Origin: Actinomycetota bacterium
Lineage (GTDB): Bacteria; Actinomycetota; Actinomycetes; Actinomycetales; Dermatophilaceae
Direction of reading: 5' to 3'
Length of the DNA stretch: 64,000 nt
NCBI GenBank assembly: GCA_020160805.1
Contig: JAIUPO010000003.1
Location: forward strand, 1 to 64,000
Positions within the stretch are counted from its first letter, which is position 1; each line of letters opens with the position of its first letter. This document shows positions 53,379 through 63,646 of the stretch, one piece after another. Below the pieces are notes generated by a model. The model was not told where the DNA came from and searched no databases. It saw only the letters and a list, made by a program, of their open reading frames with translations. Made by a program: the position numbers and the translations under genes.

Positions 53379-55214
53379 ATGCGTGTCTCGCCCAACTCGA
53401 CCCGGCCACTGCGCTGGCGACTGCTCGGCCCATTCCTCGTGCTGGCGATGGGCCTCGCCCTGCCGAGCGCAGGCGCCTCCAAGGCCTGGACGGCTCCGGC
53501 ATACCAGCGCACCATCGGCGGACCCGGCCACGCCGGGGTGTATGCCTGGGGCGCCGCCACGGCGCCCGATGGCAGCATCCTGATCGGCGACTACTGGAAC
53601 TATGTGCTGCGCCGGTACTCACCCTCCGGCCAACTACTGCAGACGCTGAGCAGCCGGGGCAAGGGGCCCGGACAGAACAGCGCCCCGCACGGCGTCGCGG
53701 TCGACCCCAACGACGGATCGGTCTATCTGGCCGACATGAACCACCCCGATCGGCGCATCGTCAAGCTCGCGGCCGACGGCAGCTTCGTGCGCGACATCCC
53801 GACCTATGTCTTCGGCGTCACCGTCCCCTACCCCTATGTCACCCACATCGCGGTCGGGCCGGACGGGGATGTCTATGCCGTCAGCTCCCACAATGTGCCC
53901 TTTCTCTTCTCCTCGGTGCTGGTCTTCAGCAAGGACGGGGTGTTCAAGCGGGCCATCACCGGCGTCGGGACCGCGCCCGGGCAACTGGGCCTGATTCGCG
54001 GGATCACCGTCGATTCGGCCAGCAATGTCTATGTCGCCGACGCGAGCAAGGGATTGATCCAGGTCTTCGGCGCCGACGGCTCCTTCGTGCGCACCATCGG
54101 GGCCCGCGGCAATGGCCCCGGCAAGTTCGCCGGCGATATGCGCGGCCTGGCCGTGGACAGCGCGAACGGCTGGATCTACGCCTCCGACACCCAGGCCAGC
54201 CAGATCGAGAAGTTCGCCACCACCGGCGAACACCTGCTCACCTTCGGCTCCGAGGGCACCGGGCCCGGCCAGTTCGGCGATGGCGGACGCGAACTGACGA
54301 TCGGGCTGGACGGCAACCTCTATGCCCCGGACTTCGGCAACTACCGGGTCCTGGTCTTCGCCCCCGATGGCACCTTTGTGCGCCACTTCCCCGACCCGGT
54401 GCCCGATCCTCCGCTCGGCGGGTTCAACCAGGCGATGGGGGTCGCGGTCAATGATGCGACCGGAAACGTCTACGTCGCCGACACCTACAACCACCGGATC
54501 CAGCAGTTCTCGGCCACCGGGAGCCCGGTGCGCCAGTGGGGCTTCCGCGGCAGCACCGACCCCTACGCGCTCAACTACCCGCGAGGGGTGACGGTCGAAC
54601 AAGCCACCGGACGGGTCTGGGTGGCCAACACCCGACAGGGCAATGTCAAGACCTACACCGCTTCCGGCGGCTTCGTCAGCAGCTTCGGCAGTTGGGGCAG
54701 CGGGACCGGGCAGTACCAACTGGCGCGTGATCTGGTGGTCACCGGCAACCGGATCTACCACGCGGACAGCAACAACCATCGGATCGTCGCCACCGACCGC
54801 AAGGGCACCGTGTTGTGGACTCAGCCCTGCGGCACCACCTTCATCCCCGGCAGCGGCCCCGGTCTGCTGCGCGGCTGCACCGGGGTCGATGTCGACTCCT
54901 CCGGTCGGGTGTATGCCGCGGCCGTCACCGAGAACGCGCTCTACGTCTTCAATCGCAATGGCACCCTGCTGCGCAAGCTGACGACGCTGCGCACGCCCTA
55001 TGACGTCGCTGTGTCCGGCGATCGGGTCTATGTGAGTGAGTTCCAGGGCAACCGGATCGTCGTCCTGGACCGCTCGCTGCGGCGCCTGGGCACCTTCGGC
55101 TCCCGCGGTACCGGCCCCGGTCAGTTCATCAACCCGGCCGCACTGGACATCGACGGCCAGGGTCGGGTGTATGTCGTGGACAGCCTAAATGAGCGGGTTC
55201 AGGTCTTCGGCTGA
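53379..55214 (+). CDS. Secreted NHL-repeat beta-propeller protein
   Basis: A 611-residue protein with a signal peptide (Arg-rich start, hydrophobic FLVLAMGLALPSAGA, cleavage near residue 34). About ten NHL-type blades follow, each of the form GVAVDPNDGSVYLADMN or ALDIDGQGRVYVVDSLN, with a GxGPGQF linker repeated between many blades. It is probably a cell-surface or secreted binding scaffold; NHL propellers bind proteins or sugars and can have lyase or esterase roles, none of which can be assigned. The start at 53379 is preferred over an in-frame ATG/GTG 57 nt upstream because it opens a normal signal peptide. Confidence 0.85.
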   Translation: MRVSPNSTRPLRWRLLGPFLVLAMGLALPSAGASKAWTAPAYQRTIGGPGHAGVYAWGAATAPDGSILIGDYWNYVLRRYSPSGQLLQTLSSRGKGPGQNSAPHGVAVDPNDGSVYLADMNHPDRRIVKLAADGSFVRDIPTYVFGVTVPYPYVTHIAVGPDGDVYAVSSHNVPFLFSSVLVFSKDGVFKRAITGVGTAPGQLGLIRGITVDSASNVYVADASKGLIQVFGADGSFVRTIGARGNGPGKFAGDMRGLAVDSANGWIYASDTQASQIEKFATTGEHLLTFGSEGTGPGQFGDGGRELTIGLDGNLYAPDFGNYRVLVFAPDGTFVRHFPDPVPDPPLGGFNQAMGVAVNDATGNVYVADTYNHRIQQFSATGSPVRQWGFRGSTDPYALNYPRGVTVEQATGRVWVANTRQGNVKTYTASGGFVSSFGSWGSGTGQYQLARDLVVTGNRIYHADSNNHRIVATDRKGTVLWTQPCGTTFIPGSGPGLLRGCTGVDVDSSGRVYAAAVTENALYVFNRNGTLLRKLTTLRTPYDVAVSGDRVYVSEFQGNRIVVLDRSLRRLGTFGSRGTGPGQFINPAALDIDGQGRVYVVDSLNERVQVFG

Positions 55215-55617
55215 ACGGGCCCCGACCGCGCTCCGCGCACAGCCGACCGCGGCTGAGGATCGCAGGCAGCCGACTGCGGCCGAGCGCCCCGGCCCCTGGG
55301 CGGCACTCCTGCCGACCCTGGACCCGACGACGATGGGCTGGCGTGGCCGGACTTTCTACCTCGACCCGAACCACACGGCGTACCTCTTCGACAGCGTCGG
55401 CAATGCCGTCCCGACGGTCTGGGTCAACGGCCGGATTGCTGGCGGCGGGTCCCAAGGCCAAGAAGGTGAAGTTCGAATCATGCTGCGGGAGAAGCTGACT
55501 CGGCGCCACCTGGATCTCGTGGAGGAAGCGCGGCAACGATTGGCCGAGTTCGTGGAGGGCGATCGGGTGCCCTCGACCTATGCAGCCGCCCTGCTCGACG
55601 GGCGACGACTGCCCTAG
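55215..55617 (+). pseudogene. Remnant of an AlkZ-like (HTH_42) winged-helix protein, C-terminal part only
   Basis: After the NHL stop, a frame encodes APTALRAQPTAAEDRRQPTA, then LLPTLDPTTMGWRGRTFYLD, a LFDSVGNAVPTVWVNGRIAG segment and EGEVRIMLREKLTR. This matches the C-terminal third of winged-helix DNA-binding/AlkZ-like DNA-glycosylase family proteins, which run about 350-400 residues. No start codon with a binding site lies before the match and the N-terminal two thirds are missing. The gene is a truncated relic fused to the end of the NHL gene region. The family call is from recall, not a search. Confidence 0.6.
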
Positions 55618-55667
55618 GCCGAGACCAGGGGCCGTGCTCTCCGCGACGGAATGGGCAACCGATTTGA

Positions 55668-55686
55668 ATAGGTAAGCCTTACCTAA
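55668..55686. promoter_or_regulatory. DtxR/IdeR iron box
   Basis: ATAGGTAAGCCTTACCTAA agrees with the 19-bp consensus TTAGGTTAGGCTAACCTAA at 15 positions and is a near-perfect dyad. It lies 43 bp before the ferric-binding protein gene. Confidence 0.8.
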
Positions 55687-55728
55687 CTAGACTTCAGAAG
55701 TCGTTCTCCCACTCGGAAGGTTCTTCCC

Positions 55729-56781
55729 GTGATGCGCAAGACGTCCACTGCTACCGCTTTCCTCGCCGGCTCGCTCCTGCTCTCCGCGTGCGGAAGTTCG
55801 GCGACCGAATCTAGCACCAGCACGACCGACGCGACCGCCGCCGCACCGCAAACCGTGACGATCTACTCAGGGCGCAATGAGGCCCTCGTCGGGCCGCTGC
55901 TGAGCCAGGTTGAGTCGGCCACTGGCACCAAAATCGATGTGCGCTATGGCGATTCGAGCGCCCTGGCCGCGCAGCTGCTCGAAGAGGGCGACCGCAGCCC
56001 GGCAGATGTCTTCTTCAGCCAGGACGCCGGGGCGCTCGGCGCGCTCGCCAAGGCCGGCCGCCTAAGCACCCTCGATTCGTCCACCACCGGCGCGGTCCTG
56101 AAGGGGTATGCGGACGCGAACGGCTCCTGGGTGGCCACTTCCGCCCGCGCCCGCGTCGTCGCCTATGACCCAGCGAGCGCGCCGGAGGCAGAGACGTTCA
56201 CCAGCATCGACGCGATCCTCGATCCGAAGTACAAGGGCAAGATCGGCTTCGCCCCGACCAACGCGAGCTTCCACTCCTTCGTCACGGCACTGCGTGTCAC
56301 CAAGGGCGAGGCCGGTGCCAAGGACTGGCTGACGAAGTTCAAGGCCAACTCGCCCCAGGCGTATGAAAAGAATGGCGCGGTGCTCGCGGCGGTCGACTCC
56401 GGCGAGGTATCCCTCGGGCTGATCAACCATTACTACTGGCACGAACTGGTCGCCGAGAAAGGCGCGGATGCGGTCAACGCCAAGATCCGGTTCCTCAATG
56501 CCGATGACCCGGGCGCGCTGATCAATGTCGCCGGCGTGGGTGTGCTGAAGTCCAGCGACACGCAGGACGCCGCAGCCAAGGTCGTGGCCTATCTGACCTC
56601 AAAGCCGTCGCAGCAGTACTTCGCGGACGAGACAGCGGAGTATCCCGTCGTCGCGGGCGTCACGACCGACAAGCATGACCTGCCGGACCTCGCCTCCTTG
56701 ACCAGCGCCGGCATCGACCTCGGCCAACTCGACAGCCTTGAGGCGACCCTGGGCATGCTCGATGAGGTGGGCTTGACCTGA
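55729..56781 (+). CDS. fbpA: Iron(III) ABC transporter substrate-binding lipoprotein
   Basis: A 350-residue lipoprotein with signal peptide and lipobox LSAC. The mature domain begins after a Ser/Thr/Ala-rich linker with TVTIYSGRNEALVGPLL, the FbpA signature. The NHYYWHEL motif supplies the adjacent Tyr pair that binds ferric iron. It belongs to the periplasmic-binding class for Fe3+ or Fe3+-phosphate. The GTG at 55729 and ATG at 55732 are both possible starts, with GGAAGG upstream. The iron box 43 bp upstream points to repression by IdeR/DtxR when iron is plentiful. Confidence 0.93.
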   Translation: MMRKTSTATAFLAGSLLLSACGSSATESSTSTTDATAAAPQTVTIYSGRNEALVGPLLSQVESATGTKIDVRYGDSSALAAQLLEEGDRSPADVFFSQDAGALGALAKAGRLSTLDSSTTGAVLKGYADANGSWVATSARARVVAYDPASAPEAETFTSIDAILDPKYKGKIGFAPTNASFHSFVTALRVTKGEAGAKDWLTKFKANSPQAYEKNGAVLAAVDSGEVSLGLINHYYWHELVAEKGADAVNAKIRFLNADDPGALINVAGVGVLKSSDTQDAAAKVVAYLTSKPSQQYFADETAEYPVVAGVTTDKHDLPDLASLTSAGIDLGQLDSLEATLGMLDEVGLT

Positions 56782-56846
56782 GCACCACGACAGCCGAGGG
56801 CACCCGCGTCCGGGGGTCACGGCATACGGCTGGCCCACCCTGGCAG

Positions 56847-58364
56847 TTGACCCTGCCGGCGGTGGGCATAGCCGTGCTTGCCCTGATCCCCCTGGTCTAT
56901 CTCGTGATTCGCGCGAGCGAAGCGGGTGGGGGCCAGATCATGGCCATCCTGCTGCGCGAGAGGACTTTCGCGCTCATCGGGCGCAGCCTGGCGTTCGCCA
57001 TGACGGTCACCGCCGCGTCTGTCGTCACCGGTGTCGGACTGGCGGTGCTGGTCGCGCGCACCGACCTGCCCGGGCGTCGCCTGCTCGCGGCGCTGGCGCC
57101 GCTGCCCCTCGCCGTCCCGAGTTATGTCGCCGCCTTCGCCTGGATCTCCTGGCTGCCGGGGGTGTCCGGCTTCCGCGGCGCGGTGCTGGTGCTGACCTTG
57201 TGCTGTTACCCCTTCGTCTACCTGCCCGTGCTCGCGGTGCTGCGCCAGAGTGATGGCGGCGCTGAGGAAGTTGCGCGGACCCTCGGACGCGGACCCTGGT
57301 CGGCGCTGCGCGCGGTGACCCTGCCGCGCGTCATACCAGCGGCTTCGGCGGGTGGATTGCTCGTCGCGCTCTACGCGCTCAGCGATTTCGGCGCTGTCTC
57401 GATCCTGCGCTATGACGTCTTCACCCGCGTCATCCACACCTCCTATAGCGCCAGCTTCGATCGCACCCCGGCGGCCGTGCTGGGGCTCTTGCTGGTCCTC
57501 ATCACCGTCTGCTTCGCGGCGGGCGAGCGGTTGGCGCGGCGTCGCGAGGTGGCCAGCGTCGCTGCTGGAAGTGCTCGCCCGCCGGCTCGACTTCCGTTGG
57601 GGCGCAATCGGATTGCTGCGGTTCTCGCGACATACTCCGTGCTCACCCTCGCCTTGGTCGTGCCGGGAGCCTCGCTCCTTTTTTGGTTCGTGACGGGTCT
57701 CTCCGGCGGCCTCGAATGGGATCGTTTGCTGCCCGCGCTCGGCGCGACCACCTGGTTCGCGGGCCTCGGCGCCGTCGCCGCCACCCTGGCGGCCATCCCG
57801 GTCGGCGTCCTGGCGGCCCGGCATCGAGGACGCCTCGCGACCGGCGTGGAACAGGCGATCTGGGCAGCGCACGCCCTCCCCGGGCTCGTGGTCGGTCTCG
57901 CTATCGTCTTCCTCGGCATCCGCATGCTGCCAGGCATCTATCAGCGGACGCCGCTGTTGGTGCTGGCGTATGTCGTGCTCTTCCTCCCCGCCGCCGTCGC
58001 CTCCGTGCGCGCCTCGGTCGCGCTGAGTTCGCCGCGGATCGAGGAGGTCGCACGCTCGCTCGGGGCACGACCCGGCGCGGTCTTGCGGCGCGTGACGCTT
58101 CCGCTCGCGGCACCCGGCATCGGAGCCGGCGCCGCTCTCGTGCTGCTCACGGCGATGAAGGAACTCCCCGCCACTCTGCTCCTGCGACCGACAGGTTCGG
58201 ACACGCTGGCTACCCGGTTGTGGAGCCACACGGGAGTTGGGGCGTATGCCGCCGCCGCGCCCTACGCAATCCTGCTCGTCGTGCTCGCCGTGCTCCCCAC
58301 GTTCGCCCTCATGCGCCTGACCGGCGCGTGGGGCGAGGCTGCTGAGCAGGAGGCTCGGTCGTGA
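56847..58364 (+). CDS. fbpB: Iron(III) ABC transporter permease
   Basis: A 505-residue fused permease with about twelve membrane helices and two copies of the ABC-permease EAA region, EEVARTLGRGPWSALRAVTL and EEVARSLGARPGAVLRRVTL. The TTG at 56847 is the only conventional start, but it has no binding site and begins right at the first membrane helix. In-frame codons extend upstream to 56778, where a CTG overlaps the fbpA stop and has GAGGTGGG before it, giving a more natural N terminus. The true protein may therefore be 23 residues longer. It overlaps fbpC by GTGA. Confidence 0.92.
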   Translation: MTLPAVGIAVLALIPLVYLVIRASEAGGGQIMAILLRERTFALIGRSLAFAMTVTAASVVTGVGLAVLVARTDLPGRRLLAALAPLPLAVPSYVAAFAWISWLPGVSGFRGAVLVLTLCCYPFVYLPVLAVLRQSDGGAEEVARTLGRGPWSALRAVTLPRVIPAASAGGLLVALYALSDFGAVSILRYDVFTRVIHTSYSASFDRTPAAVLGLLLVLITVCFAAGERLARRREVASVAAGSARPPARLPLGRNRIAAVLATYSVLTLALVVPGASLLFWFVTGLSGGLEWDRLLPALGATTWFAGLGAVAATLAAIPVGVLAARHRGRLATGVEQAIWAAHALPGLVVGLAIVFLGIRMLPGIYQRTPLLVLAYVVLFLPAAVASVRASVALSSPRIEEVARSLGARPGAVLRRVTLPLAAPGIGAGAALVLLTAMKELPATLLLRPTGSDTLATRLWSHTGVGAYAAAAPYAILLVVLAVLPTFALMRLTGAWGEAAEQEARS

Positions 58365-59395
58365 GTCGACTGGAGATCCACGATCTGCACGTCGACCTGG
58401 GGGAGCGGACGGTCCTCGCTGGTGTCGACCTCGAGGTGGAATCGGGGACCCTCGCCGCGATCCTCGGGCCGAGCGGGTGCGGCAAGACAACGCTCCTTCG
58501 GGCGATCGCCGGTTTCGTGACGCCGCGGCGCGGGACGATCCGGCTCGGTGCGCGCGTGCTGGTGGGGCCGGGGCAGGTGCGTGCGCCCGAAGCGCGGGGC
58601 GTGGGGCTGGTGCCGCAGGAGGGTGCGCTCTTCCCGCATCTCGATGTCGCCGCGAATGTCGCCTTCGGGCTGCCGCGCCGCGAGCGCCGCTCGGCCCGGG
58701 TCTCCGAATTGCTCGACCTCGTCGGTCTGTCCGGCTATGAGCGGGCGCGCCCCCACGAACTCTCCGGCGGACAGCAGCATCGGGTGGCCCTCGCCCGGGC
58801 GCTCGCTCCCGCCCCGGAGATGGTGCTGCTCGACGAACCCTTCGCCGCGCTCGACGCCGCCCTGCGCGGAAGTCTGCGCGCAGAGGTCCGCAGCGCGCTG
58901 GCTACGGCGGGTGCGACGGCGCTGCTGGTGACGCATGATCAGGACGAAGCTCTCTCGATGGCGGACTCCGTCGCCGTCCTGCAGGGCGGGCGAATCGCCC
59001 TGCACGACAGTCCGGTTCGGGTGTATGAAGCGCCCACCGACCTCAGTGCGGCGCGTTTCCTCGGGGAGCTTGTGGAGTTGCCCGCGGATCTCGTCGCTGG
59101 GCGCGCTCGATGCGCGTTGGGGGACGTGGAGGTCGCGGTCGCTTCCGGTGTCGATGAGGGTCCGGTCGTCCTCGGGCTGCGACCGGAACAACTGCGCCTT
59201 GGCGTCCCGGGCCTTCCGGGGGTGGGAGGCACGGCCGGGATCATCCGTGCCCGCGAGTACTTCGGGCACGACTGCCTCCTCGGGATCGAGTTGCCCGACG
59301 GCTCTGTGGTCCGCGCCCGCGTGGCTGGCCGCCCGCCGCTGGCGGACGAGGTGCAGGTGTATGTCGTGGGTCCGGTCCGCGCCTACGCTCGCTGA
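58361..59395 (+). CDS. fbpC: Iron(III) ABC transporter ATP-binding protein
   Basis: A 344-residue ABC ATPase. Walker A is LGPSGCGKTT (about 35-44), the Q-loop is LVPQEGALFPHLDV, the signature is LSGGQQHRVALARAL, Walker B is MVLLDEPFAALDA and the switch is LLVTHDQDEALS. A C-terminal TOBE-like regulatory domain (about 235-340) is typical of FbpC. The GTG start overlaps the permease stop. It powers the transporter made with the two upstream genes. Confidence 0.95.
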   Translation: MSRLEIHDLHVDLGERTVLAGVDLEVESGTLAAILGPSGCGKTTLLRAIAGFVTPRRGTIRLGARVLVGPGQVRAPEARGVGLVPQEGALFPHLDVAANVAFGLPRRERRSARVSELLDLVGLSGYERARPHELSGGQQHRVALARALAPAPEMVLLDEPFAALDAALRGSLRAEVRSALATAGATALLVTHDQDEALSMADSVAVLQGGRIALHDSPVRVYEAPTDLSAARFLGELVELPADLVAGRARCALGDVEVAVASGVDEGPVVLGLRPEQLRLGVPGLPGVGGTAGIIRAREYFGHDCLLGIELPDGSVVRARVAGRPPLADEVQVYVVGPVRAYAR

Positions 59396-59428
59396 CGCCG
59401 AGACGCGGTCGAGACGCGGGCTTGCTCG

Positions 59429-60013
59429 CTAGCTAGTCGAATACCGGTGGTGGCGCTGAAGAGCCGCGACCACCTCGGCAAAACGGGCCGCGCTGATTTG
59501 GCCCCCGTGGCGGCGCACCCGCGCCGGGTCCAATCGGATGATCCGGTGCAGCGCGGCCTCGGACGGGCGATGGCGGTGATCCCAGTCGCCGGCGCCAATA
59601 TCGATCCAGAAACGACCCTCGCCGGCCTCCTGAGCGGCGTCCCGGTCGTGATCCTTGCTGGTCAAGGGCAGGGCGAGCAGCCACGGCCCGTCGTGGCCGA
59701 TCACGAGAACCGGTCGGTCCTTGGACCGGGTGTGATCCTCTTGGAAGGGCACGGCTGCCCACACGACCTCTCCGGGATCCGGCAGCTCATCGTGCCGCGG
59801 GGAGTAGCTCAGCGGTGGCAGGGGACCCGTAAAGTCGCCCGGGTAGGTGCCCGCTGCATCGCTGGCACGCTCCCCGCTCCGCCCTTCACCCCCACCGGCA
59901 CCCGGCCGATCCGGCTGGTGCCGAATTGGCGGTGCCGTGGGCGGAGTCCTGCGCGGGCGCGGCCGAATCCGCAGCATCCGGGCGAGGCGGGCCAACACCT
60001 GATCCATCACCAT
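59429..60013 (-). CDS. PemK/MazF-like protein with disordered N-terminal extension
   Basis: A 194-residue protein. The first 75 residues are basic and Pro/Gly-rich, probably disordered. The rest is a CcdB/PemK-like barrel beginning GEVVWAAVPFQEDHTRSKDR, then PVLVIGHDGPWLLALPLTSK and a RLDPARVRRHGGQISAARF tail. MazF enzymes cleave mRNA; members of this longer actinobacterial form usually lack an antitoxin, and none is seen next to it here. Catalytic activity cannot be judged from sequence alone. It is convergent with fbpC and lies downstream of the M48 protease gene. Confidence 0.75.
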   Translation of the reverse strand: MVMDQVLARLARMLRIRPRPRRTPPTAPPIRHQPDRPGAGGGEGRSGERASDAAGTYPGDFTGPLPPLSYSPRHDELPDPGEVVWAAVPFQEDHTRSKDRPVLVIGHDGPWLLALPLTSKDHDRDAAQEAGEGRFWIDIGAGDWDHRHRPSEAALHRIIRLDPARVRRHGGQISAARFAEVVAALQRHHRYSTS

Positions 60014-60065
60014 CGCGCCATCACCATCCGACCGCCCGCACGGAACTCATCACGAGACCCGCAAC

Positions 60066-61019
60066 TCACGAGCCGGGGGGCATCGGCCCGGGACCGGGCA
60101 GAGCGGGGTAGACGGGCGGCATACCCAACTGCTTGGGCTCCCGAGGTCGCCAGAGCAACCGGCCGGGCGCGGACCGGTCCCGCAGCGCGTGGGCACGCCA
60201 CGCCAGCACCGGGTGGGAGGCGAGCGCGTTGACGACCCAGACGAAGAAGCCCTTTTCCGTCTCGGCGCGATCCGCGATGGCGTTGATGTCTACGGTCGGA
60301 TTGAGGTACTTGCCGATCGCCAGCGTCTGCATCGCCGGCGCCGAACCTTGCGGGCAGAAGGCATAACCGAAGTTGTCGGCGGTGTACTCCTGGCTGCGCG
60401 AGAAGACCGGCCGCACGAAGGGCACGATCTGCGCGCCGAACGTTCCCAACCAGCGCCAATAGGAAGCATGACCTGCGGCGATATGCCCGACCTCGTGCCC
60501 CACGATGAAGCGCAGCGCATCGGGATTCTTCAACCGGCCGCCGACCTCGAACAGGTCGCTGTAAATGAAGATGAACCGGCGGAAGCCGTGCCCGGACGCG
60601 GCGGCGTTGATCATGCCATTGCCGAGCACGACATAGGCATCCGGCGCCCTGCGCATCCCGAAGGCCGTGGCCGCCTCCTGCACCATGGCGAAGGCCTCGG
60701 GATATTGCGTCGGCGTGACCTTGACCGCGCCGAGCCGCATCTTGGCCATCAGGTGACCGCGGGCCAGCCAGAGCAGCACGGGTGCGAGCGTGAAGAGCAG
60801 CGGATAGGTCCCCGGCGTCTCGTCATGGCGGAAGGCATCGATGACGTAATAGAGCGAGAAGCCCATCACCAGCACCGAGGCCACGATCGCGGCGATCAGC
60901 GTGAGATTCTCCAAGGGGTGCCGCAGGGCGCCGCGGATCTCCCGGCGACGCCGCTCGTCGTGCATCGGCATGGCAGGCACCATGCCGGGCGGCGGCATGG
61001 GCGGGGGGTGGATCGACAT
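60066..61019 (-). CDS. M48-family zinc metallopeptidase, membrane-bound
   Basis: A 317-residue protein with two N-terminal membrane helices (about 36-60 and 72-90). The zinc motif HEVGH sits in FIVGHEVGHIAAGH, and a second zinc-ligand Glu probably lies in the YTADNFGYAF segment downstream. The C terminus is Pro-rich. M48 enzymes such as HtpX degrade misfolded membrane proteins. The ATG at 61019 has an AGGAGG site. It is divergent from lepA; the repeat copy 2 lies between the two genes. Confidence 0.88.
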   Translation of the reverse strand: MSIHPPPMPPPGMVPAMPMHDERRRREIRGALRHPLENLTLIAAIVASVLVMGFSLYYVIDAFRHDETPGTYPLLFTLAPVLLWLARGHLMAKMRLGAVKVTPTQYPEAFAMVQEAATAFGMRRAPDAYVVLGNGMINAAASGHGFRRFIFIYSDLFEVGGRLKNPDALRFIVGHEVGHIAAGHASYWRWLGTFGAQIVPFVRPVFSRSQEYTADNFGYAFCPQGSAPAMQTLAIGKYLNPTVDINAIADRAETEKGFFVWVVNALASHPVLAWRAHALRDRSAPGRLLWRPREPKQLGMPPVYPALPGPGPMPPGS

Positions 61020-61104
61020 ACATCCTCCTGACTGATCCCCAGAACGGCTCGCGCTTCCCGATCATTCCGTATGCCGCCGACAACCCCGTGGCGGGCGCAC
61101 ATTC

Positions 61105-61176
61105 CCGCCCATTGCCGGAACCTGGACATACGCAACGGATCATTACCGTTGCCTATGTCCATGTTCTCTCCCATGA
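61105..61176. repeat. 72-bp dispersed palindromic repeat, copy 2
   Basis: It is the reverse complement of 3108-3179 with three C/G mismatches. One mismatch falls in the stem, so the central palindrome here has one broken pair. It lies in the divergent M48/lepA gap. Confidence 0.85.
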
Positions 61177-61269
61177 CCCGGCAGATCCGCGGCCGGACCG
61201 GGCTGTCGGTGCGGCATGGGAGACTTGGGGGTCAGTCCCACCCGTCCCGGCTCGAAGGATCGAATCCAC

Positions 61270-63122
<1,853 letters not shown>

Positions 63123-63126
<4 letters not shown>

Positions 63127-63626
63127 GCGCGCCGGCCGGGTGGTACTCCCTACCCGATGGGACGCAACGCTATTGGGACGGTGCGCAGTGGGCCGCGCCG
63201 AGTGCGCCGGCGGCGCCGAGTGCCTGGCCGCAGGACCAGGTGGCGGGTGGGTCCGCATACCCCCAGCAGCCGTATGCCGCCCCGCAGCCCTACTCCGCGC
63301 CGCCCCAGCCGTATGCCGCTCCGTCGGTCTATGGGTCGCCGCAGCCTTACGGACAACCCGGCCAGCCGTCGTATGCCGTGGGCCAGATCGCCCCGAAGAA
63401 TCCCGGGCTCTCGCTGCTGGCGTCCTTCTTCATCCCCGGGCTTGGGACGATGATCAATGGCGAGGTGGGCAAGGGCGTGGCGATGCTCGTCATCTACCTC
63501 GTCAGCTGGCCGCTGATCCTGGTCCTCATCGGCATCCCGATGATGTTGGTCGTCTGGATTTGGGGCATGGTCGATGCCTATACCGGCGCCCAGAACTGGA
63601 ACCGCCGGCACGGCATCTGGAGTTGA
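63123..63626 (+). CDS. DUF2510 and TM2-like membrane protein
   Basis: A 167-residue protein. An N-terminal DUF2510 motif ([20 protein letters not shown], about 4-24) is followed by a Pro/Tyr/Ala/Gln-rich linker (30-85). Two membrane helices of TM2-type follow (about 95-150, [20 protein letters not shown] then a [17 protein letters not shown] segment). Its start overlaps the lepA stop (GTGA), so it is translated with lepA. TM2 proteins have no settled function. The linker is where the word GTATGCC recurs as Tyr-Ala codons. Confidence 0.82.
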
Positions 63627-63646
63627 CTCGCCCCTAATCTGTGGGG

